A DNA stretch of 30,257 bases from CAKSXP01 sp964539115. GTDB taxonomy: Bacteria; Bacillota; Clostridia; Oscillospirales; Oscillospiraceae. Of this stretch, positions 7,837 through 15,548 are shown one piece after another. Position 1 is the stretch's first letter. Each line of letters begins with the position of its first letter. Made by a program: the position numbers and the translations under genes. Below the pieces are notes generated by a model. That model had not been told where the DNA came from and did not search any database. It saw only the letters and a program-made list of their open reading frames with translations. The stretch spans positions 1-30,257 of the forward strand of contig CAZIHY010000016.1 in the NCBI GenBank assembly GCA_964539115.1. Direction: 5' to 3'.

Positions 7837-8859
7837 TCATATCTTTTCGCCCGTTCTGGCAAAATGCACGTGCTTGAGCAAGTCGAGCATCTTGTTGGAG
7901 TATGCCCATTCGTTATCGTACCAGGCGATGAGCTTGACAAATGTATCTGAAAGCGCTACTCCGGCCTTGGCATCGAAAATACAGGTGCGGTCGTCGGTCT
8001 TGAAGTCCGTCGAGACGACATGTTCGTTGACATAGCCGACGATGCCCTTGAACTCATTTTCAGAGGCGGCCTTCATGGTTGCGCAGATGTCCTCATAGCT
8101 GGTGGGGACTTTGAGCCGCGCGGTCAGGTCGACGACGGAGACGTCAGGCACAGGGACGCGAAGCGAGGTCCCGGTCAGTTTTCCGGCCAGCTCGGGAATG
8201 ACCTTGCCGACAGCTTTTGCCGCACCTGTACTGGTGGGGATGATGTTGTCGAAGGCCGTGCGGCCAAGGCGCCAGTTCTTTTTGTTGAAGCCGTCGACTG
8301 CCGTTTCAGAGGCGGTGACGGCGTGGACAGTGGTCATAAGACCTTCTTCTATGCCGTATTTATCATTTATTATCTTCGCCAGGGGCGCCAGACAGTTGGT
8401 CGTGCAGGAGGCATTAGAGATCATATCCAGATCCGTCGTATAGGTTTCGTGGTTGACGCCATAGACGAACATCGGCGTGTCATCCTTGGAGGGACCGGAG
8501 AAGATAACGAGCTGTGCCCCGTTATCAAGGTGCGGCTGGGCGGATTTGCGGTCGAGGAACTTGCCGGTGCATTCGAGGACATAGTCGACGCCGAGCTCGC
8601 CCCAAGCGAGGTCGGCCGGGTTCCTGCTGTCAAGGATCTTGATATGCCTGCCGGCGATAATAAGAGTCTCGTCGTCATAGTCCACGTCTCCGTTGAATCT
8701 GCCGTGGACCGAGTCGTATTTGAAAAGGTAGGCAAGCTGCTCGGGCGTCTTGTCGGGCGCGTTCAGCGCGACAAATTCAAATTCACCACGTTCAATTCCT
8801 GCGCGGAAAGCAAGACGGCCGATACGGCCAAAGCCGTTGATGCCAACTCTGATACTCAT
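7837..8859 (-). CDS. gapA: Glyceraldehyde-3-phosphate dehydrogenase, type I
   Basis: This enzyme oxidises and phosphorylates glyceraldehyde 3-phosphate to 1,3-bisphosphoglycerate with NAD(P), the central redox step of glycolysis in the cytosol. The 340-residue product has the GINGFGRIGR nucleotide-binding loop at 6-15, the catalytic SNASCTTN with Cys 152, His 179 and the IIPTSTGAAKA substrate loop. Residue 34 is Ala where NAD-dependent enzymes such as E. coli GapA have Asp, and the usual Pro after the VDG of the 185-190 region is Phe. Both positions influence coenzyme choice in this family, so NADP use is possible. A GGAGG lies 10 nt before the start, and a promoter sits at 8922-8950. It is monocistronic and ends at a bidirectional terminator. 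The rest of the glycolytic operon is not adjacent. Confidence 0.96.
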   Translation of the reverse strand: MSIRVGINGFGRIGRLAFRAGIERGEFEFVALNAPDKTPEQLAYLFKYDSVHGRFNGDVDYDDETLIIAGRHIKILDSRNPADLAWGELGVDYVLECTGKFLDRKSAQPHLDNGAQLVIFSGPSKDDTPMFVYGVNHETYTTDLDMISNASCTTNCLAPLAKIINDKYGIEEGLMTTVHAVTASETAVDGFNKKNWRLGRTAFDNIIPTSTGAAKAVGKVIPELAGKLTGTSLRVPVPDVSVVDLTARLKVPTSYEDICATMKAASENEFKGIVGYVNEHVVSTDFKTDDRTCIFDAKAGVALSDTFVKLIAWYDNEWAYSNKMLDLLKHVHFARTGEKI

Positions 8860-8921
8860 TTTGCGATTTCCTCCATATAGTTTATAACCCGGATATCGGG
8901 CCCGGTTTTTTATCCGGTTAG

Positions 8922-8950
8922 ATTTTATCGCGTTTTGTTCTCCACGACAA
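8922..8950 (-). promoter_or_regulatory. gapA promoter and leader palindrome
   Basis: On the minus strand, -35 TTGTCG (8945-8950) and -10 TAAAAT (8922-8927) are 17 bp apart, giving a leader of about 55 nt. A palindrome CCGGATA/TATCCGG (8889-8895 with 8911-8917) lies just where transcription would begin, a position suited to an operator or a 5' stabilising hairpin. No known repressor site was recognised. Confidence 0.6.
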
Positions 8951-9240
8951 CATCAATATGGTTAGAAAAAGTGGATTTTGACTTAAAACAATAACTGAAT
9001 ATTGCACTTCTGGGTGCACAATATGCACAAAAAAGCAAAAATGCGTGCAAAATACGAACTGATATACGGTCGTTATAATACGTCATAATGTTCTTATGTA
9101 TGATATGTTCCGCTTGAGTCCGGAGAAAATATTGACCGCAAAAATCGACACTGTTCGACAAAAACTGTTGTTCGTCTGAGACAAATCTGCTATTATGGAT
9201 AAACCGGGATAAAATGCAAATCCTACCTTGGGAGGTAGCT
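8951..9240. other. AT-rich divergent intergenic region between gapA and the PAS/HATPase gene
   Basis: No gene is seen here. A small palindrome GTGCA-N5-TGCAC lies at 9014-9028. A candidate rightward promoter has -35 TTGTTC (9168-9173) and -10 TATTAT (9191-9196) with a 17-bp spacer. CTGTTCGACA (9151-9160) and CTGTTGTTCG (9165-9174) form a loose direct repeat at the -35 and could be a regulator site. Confidence 0.4.
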
Positions 9241-10293
9241 ATGACCATAGAACATTTTAATTTCGGCTCGATCTTTGACGCCTCCGGCGATGCCGTTTTC
9301 GGCGTTAAAGAGGGCAAAACCGAATTTATGAATCCCCGTGCCCGTGAGTTGTTTGGGAATAGGGATCCGCTTGAGATAGTGCCGCTGAAATTCAGCGGGG
9401 ATCCGGAAGATAATATTTGCTTTACAGCGGAGATCGATGGGGGAAGCTATTCGGTTTCCGCCGCGTGCAGCGACGGGCTGTGGCTCATATGCCTGAGCAG
9501 GGACCGAGGCTTAGAAGATAATAACGGAATGGCGGTCAATGTTTCCGGACAGATAAGCAATTGCGTTATGAGCATACGCGCCGCGGTCTCGGCGATCAGC
9601 GGACAGCTGGATCTCAAAGGGATAAAGCTGGGGGATTACGGAGGCGTACTATACCGCGAGATATTCCGGCTTCAGCGGCTTGCGGAGAATCTGAAGGTAC
9701 TTGGCGGCAGCGGGCTGTATCTGAGACGGGCGCCGTGCGATATGTCGGAACTCGTCGGAAACCTTGTCGACAGCGTGAACCACTTTTTCGGCGGAAGGAT
9801 AGGACTGGATATTTCATCGGGCGGAAAAACGCTTATGGCGGACGTCGACGAGGACCGTATTACGCAGATGATACTCAACGTTCTGACAAACAGCATATCC
9901 CGCATGGAGGACGGCAGCCGGGTTTCCGTTTCGCTCAGAGAGAGCGGCGGAAGGATCGTGATAACTGTGCGCGATAATTGCGGCGGTATCCAGCCAAAGG
10001 TGCTGGGTTCCGTGTTCGCGAGATATTACATGGCGGATATATCCGTACTTGCAGATGGCGCGGGCGTTGGTCTCGCCGCTGCTCAGAGCATCGCGCATGC
10101 GCATGGAGGTACCCTGCTGATAGAAAGCCGCGAGGGCGCCGGTACAGCCGTCAGCATGATACTGCCGGAGCCGGATGGAAATTCGGTAGGCTCTCCTAAG
10201 GAGCTCATCGGATACGGTGGGATGGAGCAGCTGCTGACGGGACTTTCCTGCGTCCTGGGGCGGGAATTTTACAGCGAAAAGTATATGGACTGA
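9241..10293 (+). CDS. PAS-like/HATPase protein, histidine-kinase homologue lacking the phospho-acceptor His
   Basis: A soluble 350-residue protein with no membrane segment. The start at 9241 is set by GGGAGGT 4 nt upstream; an in-frame ATG at 9214 has no ribosome site. Residues about 8-90 resemble a PAS domain (IFDASGDAVF, NPRARELFG). Residues 100-160 resemble the dimerisation helices of a sensor kinase, but where VSHDLKTPL would stand the sequence is VSGQISNCV, with Gly 103 in place of His. The ATP-binding domain is complete: N box around N213-N217, G1 at D245-I250 and G2 GAGVGLA at 273-279. No response regulator is nearby. It may be a pseudo-kinase, a GHKL ATPase or a partner of another kinase. 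A terminator follows. Confidence 0.8.
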   Translation: MTIEHFNFGSIFDASGDAVFGVKEGKTEFMNPRARELFGNRDPLEIVPLKFSGDPEDNICFTAEIDGGSYSVSAACSDGLWLICLSRDRGLEDNNGMAVNVSGQISNCVMSIRAAVSAISGQLDLKGIKLGDYGGVLYREIFRLQRLAENLKVLGGSGLYLRRAPCDMSELVGNLVDSVNHFFGGRIGLDISSGGKTLMADVDEDRITQMILNVLTNSISRMEDGSRVSVSLRESGGRIVITVRDNCGGIQPKVLGSVFARYYMADISVLADGAGVGLAAAQSIAHAHGGTLLIESREGAGTAVSMILPEPDGNSVGSPKELIGYGGMEQLLTGLSCVLGREFYSEKYMD

Positions 10294-10299
10294 GATCGA

Positions 10300-10340
10300 G
10301 GTATCCGCGCCGCAAAGAGGCACGGATACTTTGCTTTTTC
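10300..10340 (+). terminator. Intrinsic terminator after the PAS/HATPase gene
   Basis: GTATCCG (10301-10307) pairs with CGGATAC (10323-10329). Inside it GCC pairs with GGC, and the tail TTTGCTTTTTC follows. Confidence 0.75.
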
Positions 10341-10343
10341 TAC

Positions 10344-10372
10344 TTGTGTTAACAAGGTAATTGTGGTAAAAT
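10344..10372 (+). promoter_or_regulatory. Candidate promoter of the yqhY-nusB operon
   Basis: TTGTGT (10344-10349) and TAAAAT (10367-10372) are 17 bp apart. They lie directly after the preceding terminator and about 30 nt before the start of the Asp23-family gene. The -35 match is weak. Confidence 0.5.
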
Positions 10373-10403
10373 ACCATGTAAATCACCACAGGAGGTAATT
10401 GAA

Positions 10404-10766
10404 ATGCCTGAGAATTATATAACTGCCGCGGGTGAACACGGCACCATAAATATATCCGAGGATGTTATTTCCGTCGTTGTCGGAACGGCTCTGGCGGAGG
10501 TCGATGGCGTTGCCGGCACTGCCGGAACGGTCGGCGGAGAGCTTGCGGAGTTCTTCGGAAAGAAATCGCCGGCCAAGGGCGTCAAGGTCGCTTTTGAAGA
10601 GGGAAAGATCAGTGTCGAGGCCATAATACTCGTGCGCTTCGGCTGCAACATCGTTTCCGTCGGCAAAAAGGTACAGAGCGCGATAGTGTCTGCGGTCGAG
10701 TCGATGACGGGCCTGGAGGCTGAGGTCAATGTCCGCATTTCCGGCGTTGCCTTTGAAAAGAACTGA
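10404..10766 (+). CDS. yqhY: Asp23/Gls24 family protein (YqhY type)
   Basis: A 120-residue cytosolic protein of the Asp23/Gls24 family. The sequence shows the family pattern ISEDVISVVVGTALAEVDGVAG near the start and a VEAIILVRFGCNI strand followed by a helix and VNVRISGV at the end. AGGAGG lies 8 nt before the ATG. In Bacillus subtilis the homologue yqhY lies beside accBC and nusB and is linked to control of acetyl-CoA carboxylase. The nusB neighbour is conserved here while accBC is absent upstream, replaced by a pseudo-kinase gene. The molecular function is not settled in any organism. The call by family and context is good. Confidence 0.88.
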   Translation: MPENYITAAGEHGTINISEDVISVVVGTALAEVDGVAGTAGTVGGELAEFFGKKSPAKGVKVAFEEGKISVEAIILVRFGCNIVSVGKKVQSAIVSAVESMTGLEAEVNVRISGVAFEKN

Positions 10767-10791
10767 TTTATAACAGCGGGGGAAGACAGAC

Positions 10792-11271
10792 ATGACCAGA
10801 ACAGCGGCAAGAGAGATCGCCATCCGACTCTCCTTTGGCGAGTCGATAACGTCCGGCGGGGCCGGCGTTGTCGAGGCGTTTTTCGACAAAGAATATTACG
10901 GATCGCTGGGGGATGAGGACGAGCTCTTCTCCGAATACCCGGGAAAGAAAGATCTTGCATATATAACCGAGCTTGTCGGCGGCGTTACGGAGAAGCGGGA
11001 TGAGCTGGATTCTTATATTGAAAAGTATTCCCGCGGCTGGAAGCTCGGGCGCATATCCCGCATAAGCCTGGCTGTCCTCCGCTGCTGTATGTATGAAATA
11101 CTCTATATGCCCAGCGTGCCTAACGCGGCATCGATAAACGAGGCTGTGGAGCTGGCAAAGGGCTATGAGGAGCCGGAGACCGTTTCATTCATAAACGGCA
11201 TCCTCGGCAGCTTCGTCAGAGGGGAAGTTGAAAATGGAAAAGCAGACGCTGACGGTAACTGCGCTGAATAA
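10792..11271 (+). CDS. nusB: Transcription antitermination protein NusB
   Basis: NusB binds BoxA RNA together with NusE (ribosomal protein S10) and lets RNA polymerase pass terminators in rRNA operons. The 159-residue helical product carries the family C-terminal core: SRISLAVLRCCMYEILYMPSVPNAASINEAVELAKGY and FINGILGSFVR. It is slightly longer than average, with an acidic insert at about 38-50 and a tail of about 15 residues that overlaps the next gene. It lies 25 nt after yqhY. The overlap of 38 bp with xseA indicates coupled translation. No internal promoter is apparent. Confidence 0.94.
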   Translation: MTRTAAREIAIRLSFGESITSGGAGVVEAFFDKEYYGSLGDEDELFSEYPGKKDLAYITELVGGVTEKRDELDSYIEKYSRGWKLGRISRISLAVLRCCMYEILYMPSVPNAASINEAVELAKGYEEPETVSFINGILGSFVRGEVENGKADADGNCAE

Positions 11272-12433
11272 CCGAATAAAGGACCTTTTTGAGCTCGACC
11301 CGGTGCTTGCAGACATCTGCGTGAGGGGCGAGCTCTCAAACTATAAAATTTATCCGTCCGGACACCATTATTTTACGCTGAAGGATAAGGAAAGCTCGCT
11401 GCGCTGTGTCATGTTCCGCAGCAGCGCGTCGAAGCTGCGTTTCCGTCCGGAGAGCGGCATGGGCGTCACTGCGTCGGGCAGCGTCAGGGTCTATACCCGC
11501 GACGGAGCTTACCAGCTCTACTGCACCTCGCTGACGCCGGAGGGTACCGGCGACCTTCAGGTCGCCTTCGAGCAGCTCAAAGCAAAGCTTGACGCCGAGG
11601 GGCTTTTCGACCCCAAACATAAAAAGCCGCTGCCCCGGTATCCGCGGCGCATTGCTGTTATCACCTCGTCGGCGGGGGCCGCCGTGCGCGATATAATCCG
11701 GGTGCTTGGAAAGCGCTGGCCGATGTGTGAGGTGATCGTTCTGCCTGTCCGCGTGCAGGGCGTTGAGGCGCCTCCGGAGATCGTAGGCGCGATAAAATAC
11801 GCCAACCGGTGGAAGGTAGCGGACCTGATCATAACCGGGCGAGGCGGCGGATCGATAGAGGACCTGTGGGCCTTCAATGATGAACGTGTGGCAAGGGCCA
11901 TATATGAATCCGAGCTGCCGGTCATCTCCGCTGTCGGACATGAGCCGGACGTCACGATCTCGGACTATGTCGCGGATCTTCGAGCAGCGACGCCGTCAAA
12001 TGCGGCGGAGCTGGCGGTGCCGGATGTGGAAGAATTTCTGGCAGCGCTCAAAACGACTCAAACGCGCCTGGATGGAGCTGCGGAAAAGATAATAACGCAG
12101 TATGCCGAACGCCTGCGGGATCTGGCCAACCGGCGCGTCATGACAAACCCGGCGGTCTATGTAGACCAGAAGCGCATGGAGCTTGATTATGTTTCGGAAA
12201 AGCTCGCGACGGCAGCGCATAGAAAATTTGCCGCAAAGCGCGAGGAATATGTAACGCTTGCGGCAAAGCTCGACGCGCTCAGCCCGCTTAAGGTGTTAAC
12301 GCGCGGCTATTCCGTTGCCTCGCTGGAAAGCGGCGAGATATTAAGGAGCAGGACACAGGTTTCAACCGGCGACAGGCTCAGCCTGCGCCTTTCGGACGGC
12401 AGCATAGCCTGCCGTGTTACGGAGGAAGAATAA
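11234..12433 (+). CDS. xseA: Exodeoxyribonuclease VII large subunit
   Basis: The catalytic subunit of exonuclease VII, which degrades single-stranded DNA from both ends in repair and recombination. The 399-residue product has an N-terminal OB-fold (LADICVRGELSNYKIYPSGHHYFTLKD) and the conserved central domain with ITSSAGAAVRDI, TGRGGGSIEDLWAFNDE and SAVGHEPDVTISDYVAD, followed by a coiled-coil region that binds small subunits. ATG 11234 is preferred because AGGGGAAG lies 6 nt before it; a TTG at 11228 is less likely. It begins inside nusB, and its stop overlaps the xseB start as TAATG. Confidence 0.96.
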   Translation: MEKQTLTVTALNNRIKDLFELDPVLADICVRGELSNYKIYPSGHHYFTLKDKESSLRCVMFRSSASKLRFRPESGMGVTASGSVRVYTRDGAYQLYCTSLTPEGTGDLQVAFEQLKAKLDAEGLFDPKHKKPLPRYPRRIAVITSSAGAAVRDIIRVLGKRWPMCEVIVLPVRVQGVEAPPEIVGAIKYANRWKVADLIITGRGGGSIEDLWAFNDERVARAIYESELPVISAVGHEPDVTISDYVADLRAATPSNAAELAVPDVEEFLAALKTTQTRLDGAAEKIITQYAERLRDLANRRVMTNPAVYVDQKRMELDYVSEKLATAAHRKFAAKREEYVTLAAKLDALSPLKVLTRGYSVASLESGEILRSRTQVSTGDRLSLRLSDGSIACRVTEEE

Positions 12434-12663
12434 TGGAAAAAAATGCGAGCTTTGAACAGTCGATACAGAGGCTTGGAGAGATAGTGGCGAAGCTTGAGCG
12501 CGGCGAAGCCCCCCTTGCGGAGTCGCTGGCGCTCTTTGAGGAGGGCACTGGACTTATAGCCGCCTGCACAAAGATGCTGGACGAGGCGGAGCAGAAAATA
12601 GTGAAGCTTCGTAAAAGTGCGGACGGATCGCCCGAGGAGCTGCCGCTCGACCCGGAGGATTAA
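12433..12663 (+). CDS. xseB: Exodeoxyribonuclease VII small subunit
   Basis: A 76-residue helical protein that binds several-to-one along the long helices of the large subunit and keeps it soluble and active. The sequence has the family pattern FEQSIQRLGEIVAKLERGEAPLAESLALFEEGTGLI, then a short acidic tail. Its ATG shares a base with the xseA stop, so the two subunits are translationally coupled, as is usual for this complex. The last codons carry the GGAGG that serves the next gene. Confidence 0.95.
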   Translation: MEKNASFEQSIQRLGEIVAKLERGEAPLAESLALFEEGTGLIAACTKMLDEAEQKIVKLRKSADGSPEELPLDPED

Positions 12664-13539
12664 ATGATGACGGCTTACGAGGGATACCGCGCAATGGTTG
12701 AGCGCGAACTTGAAAAGAGCTTTGTGTGTACGGAGACTATGCCGCAGCAGCGGCTGCTGGATGCCATGCGGTACAGCCTGCTCGCGGGAGGAAAGCGCAT
12801 CCGCCCCGTGCTGACGCTGGAATTCTGCGCCGCCGCGGGAGGCGAGGCGGAGACCGCGATGCCTGCGGCGCTCGCCGTTGAGTATCTGCATACATATTCG
12901 CTTATACACGACGACCTGCCCTGCATGGACAACGATTCCCTGCGCCGCGGCAAGCCGACAAATCACATCGTCTACGGCGAGTTCACCGCTACGCTTGCGG
13001 GAGACGCGCTGCAGGCGGAGGCTTTCGGCATTATTCTGCGAAGCACGCTTCCCGCGCAGGTGCGCTGCGGCTGTGCGGAGTATCTGGCTGGAGCCGCGGG
13101 CGTCGACGGCATCTGCGGCGGACAACAGCTGGATATGGAGGGAGACGGAAAGATCCTTTCGGAAGAGGAGCTTAGCGAGATACAGTCCCGAAAGACAGGC
13201 TCGCTGCTCGTTGCCGCCTGCGCCATGGGGGCGGTGTGCGGCGGCGCAGACGAGAAACAGATCGAGGCCGCGCTCAAATACGGCTCTGCCCTCGGTGCGG
13301 CGTTTCAGATACGTGACGATATGCTGGACGTTATAGCAGACGAAAAAGAGCTTGGGAAAAACGTCGGCTCTGATGCAAAGGAGGGCAAGACTACCTTCAT
13401 GACGCTCTGGGGAGCCGAGGAGTGTCAAAGGATGGTGACACGGATTACGGAATACGCCAAAGAGACAGTTCAAAGCGCCTTCAAAAACCCCACGGAGCTC
13501 ATCGAGCTTGCGGATATGCTCATCGATCGTATGAGCTGA
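12664..13539 (+). CDS. ispA: Polyprenyl synthetase, farnesyl diphosphate synthase type
   Basis: This enzyme joins isopentenyl and allylic diphosphates to make C15 farnesyl diphosphate, the precursor of undecaprenyl carrier lipid and quinones. The 291-residue product has the first aspartate-rich motif DDLPCMDND at 83-91 with the two-residue insertion of bacterial FPP synthases, the GGKRIRP motif at 42-48, and the second motif RDDMLDVIAD near 220. Two adjacent ATG codons (12664 and 12667) can be served by GGAGG in the end of xseB; both give a normal N-terminus. It lies directly against xseB and one gene before dxs, the usual Firmicutes arrangement for isoprenoid supply. Confidence 0.94.
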   Translation: MMTAYEGYRAMVERELEKSFVCTETMPQQRLLDAMRYSLLAGGKRIRPVLTLEFCAAAGGEAETAMPAALAVEYLHTYSLIHDDLPCMDNDSLRRGKPTNHIVYGEFTATLAGDALQAEAFGIILRSTLPAQVRCGCAEYLAGAAGVDGICGGQQLDMEGDGKILSEEELSEIQSRKTGSLLVAACAMGAVCGGADEKQIEAALKYGSALGAAFQIRDDMLDVIADEKELGKNVGSDAKEGKTTFMTLWGAEECQRMVTRITEYAKETVQSAFKNPTELIELADMLIDRMS

Positions 13540-13561
13540 ATATGCACTGAAAAATGAATAT

Positions 13562-13612
13562 TTATCGCCCGTGTGTATTGAAAACGCGGGCGATATTTGT
13601 TATTATATCTTT
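13562..13612 (+). terminator. Terminator hairpin after ispA
   Basis: An 11-bp stem (about 13563-13573 with 13585-13595, one G·U pair) with a tail TTTGTTATT. It overlaps the dxs promoter, so read-through and initiation compete in the same 50 bp. Confidence 0.55.
13578..13606 (+). promoter_or_regulatory. Promoter of dxs and downstream genes
   Basis: TTGAAA (13578-13583) and TATTAT (13601-13606) are 17 bp apart. The -35 box sits in the loop of the preceding terminator hairpin. The leader of about 65 nt contains two small hairpins: CGCTTTT paired with AAAAGCG near 13620-13637, and GGCGC-GAA-GCGCC near 13652-13664. Confidence 0.65.
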
Positions 13613-13678
13613 GTACGCGCTTTTGGAAAAAGCGTGCCAATACAACAAAGAGGGCGCGAAGCGCCTGTTTGAGGATAA

Positions 13679-15544
13679 ATGCAAGTGAGTATACTGGAAA
13701 ATATAAATTCGCCCGAGCAGGTGCGCGAGCTTGACGCGAACGAGCTTCCCGGTCTCTGCGCGGAGCTCAGGAAGTTCCTGATAGAGAACGTATCAAAAAC
13801 GGGAGGTCATCTGGCCTCAAACCTCGGAGCGGTGGAGCTCACTGTGGCTCTGCACAGGGTGTATGACACCTCACGCGACCGTATCGTGTTCGACGTCGGC
13901 CACCAGAGCTATGTGCACAAGATCCTGACAGGCCGCAAGGACAGGTTCTATTCCCTGCGCACGCTGGGCGGAATCTCGGGTTTCCCAAGACCAAGTGAGT
14001 CAGACGACGACGCTTTTATTGCGGGTCATGCGTCGACTTCAATATCCGTTGCGCTCGGCATGGCTCGGGCCAGAACGCTAATGCATGAGGATTACGCTGT
14101 CGCGGCTGTCATTGGCGACGGCGCGCTGACGGGGGGCCTTGCCTATGAGGGCCTTAACGACGCGGGTGAAAGCGGCGAGCCGCTGGTCGTTATTCTTAAC
14201 GACAATGGCATGAGCATCAGCCGCAATGTCGGCGGGATCGCAAGGCTGCTCTCGCGCTCGCGCGTACGTCCGGGCTATCTCAATTTCAAGAGGTTTTACC
14301 GCAAAACCGTCGGCAAACTTCCGCCGCTGTACAGCTTTGCACACAATGTTAAGGAAAAGGTCAAATCGCTGATACTGCACACGGGCATGTTTGAGGATAT
14401 GGGCTTTAACTACCTCGGCCCGATCGACGGGCATGACGTTATGAAGCTGGAAGCGGCGCTGCGCTGGGCGCGCGAACTGGGGGAGCCTGTGCTGCTGCAC
14501 GTCATAACGCAGAAGGGCAAAGGCTACCGCTTTGCGGAGGACAGCCCCGGACTGTATCACGGAGTAAATCCCTTTGACCCCGAAAAGGGCGTGACTCCGC
14601 CGCCGTCCAGGGACTTCTCGGCCGTTTTCGGCGGGGAGCTGTGCAGGATGGCAGAGAAAAACGACAGCCTTGTCGCGATAACTGCGGCAATGATGGCCGG
14701 GACCGGCCTTGCAGAGTTTGCAAACAGTTACCCGGAGAGGTTTTTCGACGTCGGTATCGCGGAGGGGCACGCCGTCACAATGGCGGCGGGCATGGCAAAG
14801 CAGGGGCTTGTTCCGGTTGCGGCGATCTATTCTACCTTCCTCCAGCGCGCCTACGATATGCTGATCCACGACGTTGCGCTGCAGAAGCTGCACGTCGTTC
14901 TTGGCGTTGACAGGTCCGGAATAGTCGGACGCGACGGCGAGACGCATAACGGCGTTTTCGACGTGAACTATTTGACGAGCGTTCCGAATATGGCGGTTTT
15001 CTGTCCATCTTCCTTTGCGGAGCTGCGTGATATGCTGCATCTGGCCGTGGAGAAGGTCAAAGGCCCTGTTGCCATCCGCTATCCCCGCGGCGGTGAGGGA
15101 GTATACAGGGCCACGACCGCGAAGGAGCCTGTCGCCGTCCTGAGAGAGGGAAAACAGGTCTGCATTGTGAGCTACGGCATAATGATAAACCAGTGCCTCA
15201 AGGCGACGAAGCTGCTTGAAAAGCGCGGATACAGCGTTAAGCTTATAAAGCTCAACCTTATAAATCCACTCGACTGCGAGAGCCTTTCGCATCTTGCCGC
15301 AGACTGCGGTAGGGTGCTCGTGGTCGAGGATGAGTGCAGCGCCGGCTGTGTCGGTGAGCGTCTGCTCTGTGCGGCGGAGAAGTGCGGCGTGCTGTTTGAG
15401 AGTGCAAAACTTCTAAATCTCGGCAGCGGAATCGTGCCCCATGGCAGTCCGGAACGGCTTTATTCCGTTCTCGGGCTGGACGCGGAGTCGATCGCGAACA
15501 CGGCCGAAGAAATGATCTCGTCTGGGAACGGCAGGGGGCGGTGA
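13679..15544 (+). CDS. dxs: 1-deoxy-D-xylulose-5-phosphate synthase
   Basis: This thiamine diphosphate enzyme condenses pyruvate with glyceraldehyde 3-phosphate in the first step of the non-mevalonate isoprenoid pathway. The 621-residue product shows KTGGHLASNLGAVELT at 40-55, DVGHQSYVHKILTGR at 72-86, the cofactor motif GDGALTGG at 146-153 ending in LNDNGMSIS near 173-181, and the transketolase-like C-terminal half with DRSGIVGRDGETHNG. GAGG lies 4 nt before ATG 13679; a GTG at 13685 is an alternative with wider spacing. It follows ispA, the later enzyme of the same pathway, but has its own promoter. The rest of the pathway is not in the window. Confidence 0.97.
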   Translation: MQVSILENINSPEQVRELDANELPGLCAELRKFLIENVSKTGGHLASNLGAVELTVALHRVYDTSRDRIVFDVGHQSYVHKILTGRKDRFYSLRTLGGISGFPRPSESDDDAFIAGHASTSISVALGMARARTLMHEDYAVAAVIGDGALTGGLAYEGLNDAGESGEPLVVILNDNGMSISRNVGGIARLLSRSRVRPGYLNFKRFYRKTVGKLPPLYSFAHNVKEKVKSLILHTGMFEDMGFNYLGPIDGHDVMKLEAALRWARELGEPVLLHVITQKGKGYRFAEDSPGLYHGVNPFDPEKGVTPPPSRDFSAVFGGELCRMAEKNDSLVAITAAMMAGTGLAEFANSYPERFFDVGIAEGHAVTMAAGMAKQGLVPVAAIYSTFLQRAYDMLIHDVALQKLHVVLGVDRSGIVGRDGETHNGVFDVNYLTSVPNMAVFCPSSFAELRDMLHLAVEKVKGPVAIRYPRGGEGVYRATTAKEPVAVLREGKQVCIVSYGIMINQCLKATKLLEKRGYSVKLIKLNLINPLDCESLSHLAADCGRVLVVEDECSAGCVGERLLCAAEKCGVLFESAKLLNLGSGIVPHGSPERLYSVLGLDAESIANTAEEMISSGNGRGR

Positions 15545-15548
15545 ATAA

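Noticed and set aside
8889..8917. A terminator in front of gapA
   Set aside because: The stem is only 7 bp and its U-like run lies in the loop, so it is more likely a leader hairpin or operator.
9014..9028. GTGCA-N5-TGCAC as a specific regulator operator
   Set aside because: Arms are only 5 bp and I know no regulator with this site; it is kept only as a note in the intergenic entry.
12307..13473. A 388-codon minus-strand frame across xseA-xseB-ispA
   Set aside because: It is antisense to three well-identified genes and has a low-complexity basic composition; it is a shadow of their codon bias.
14078..15292. A 404-codon open frame on the minus strand inside dxs
   Set aside because: It lies fully antisense to a clear dxs, has no ribosome site and no recognisable domain; GC-rich codon bias creates such frames.
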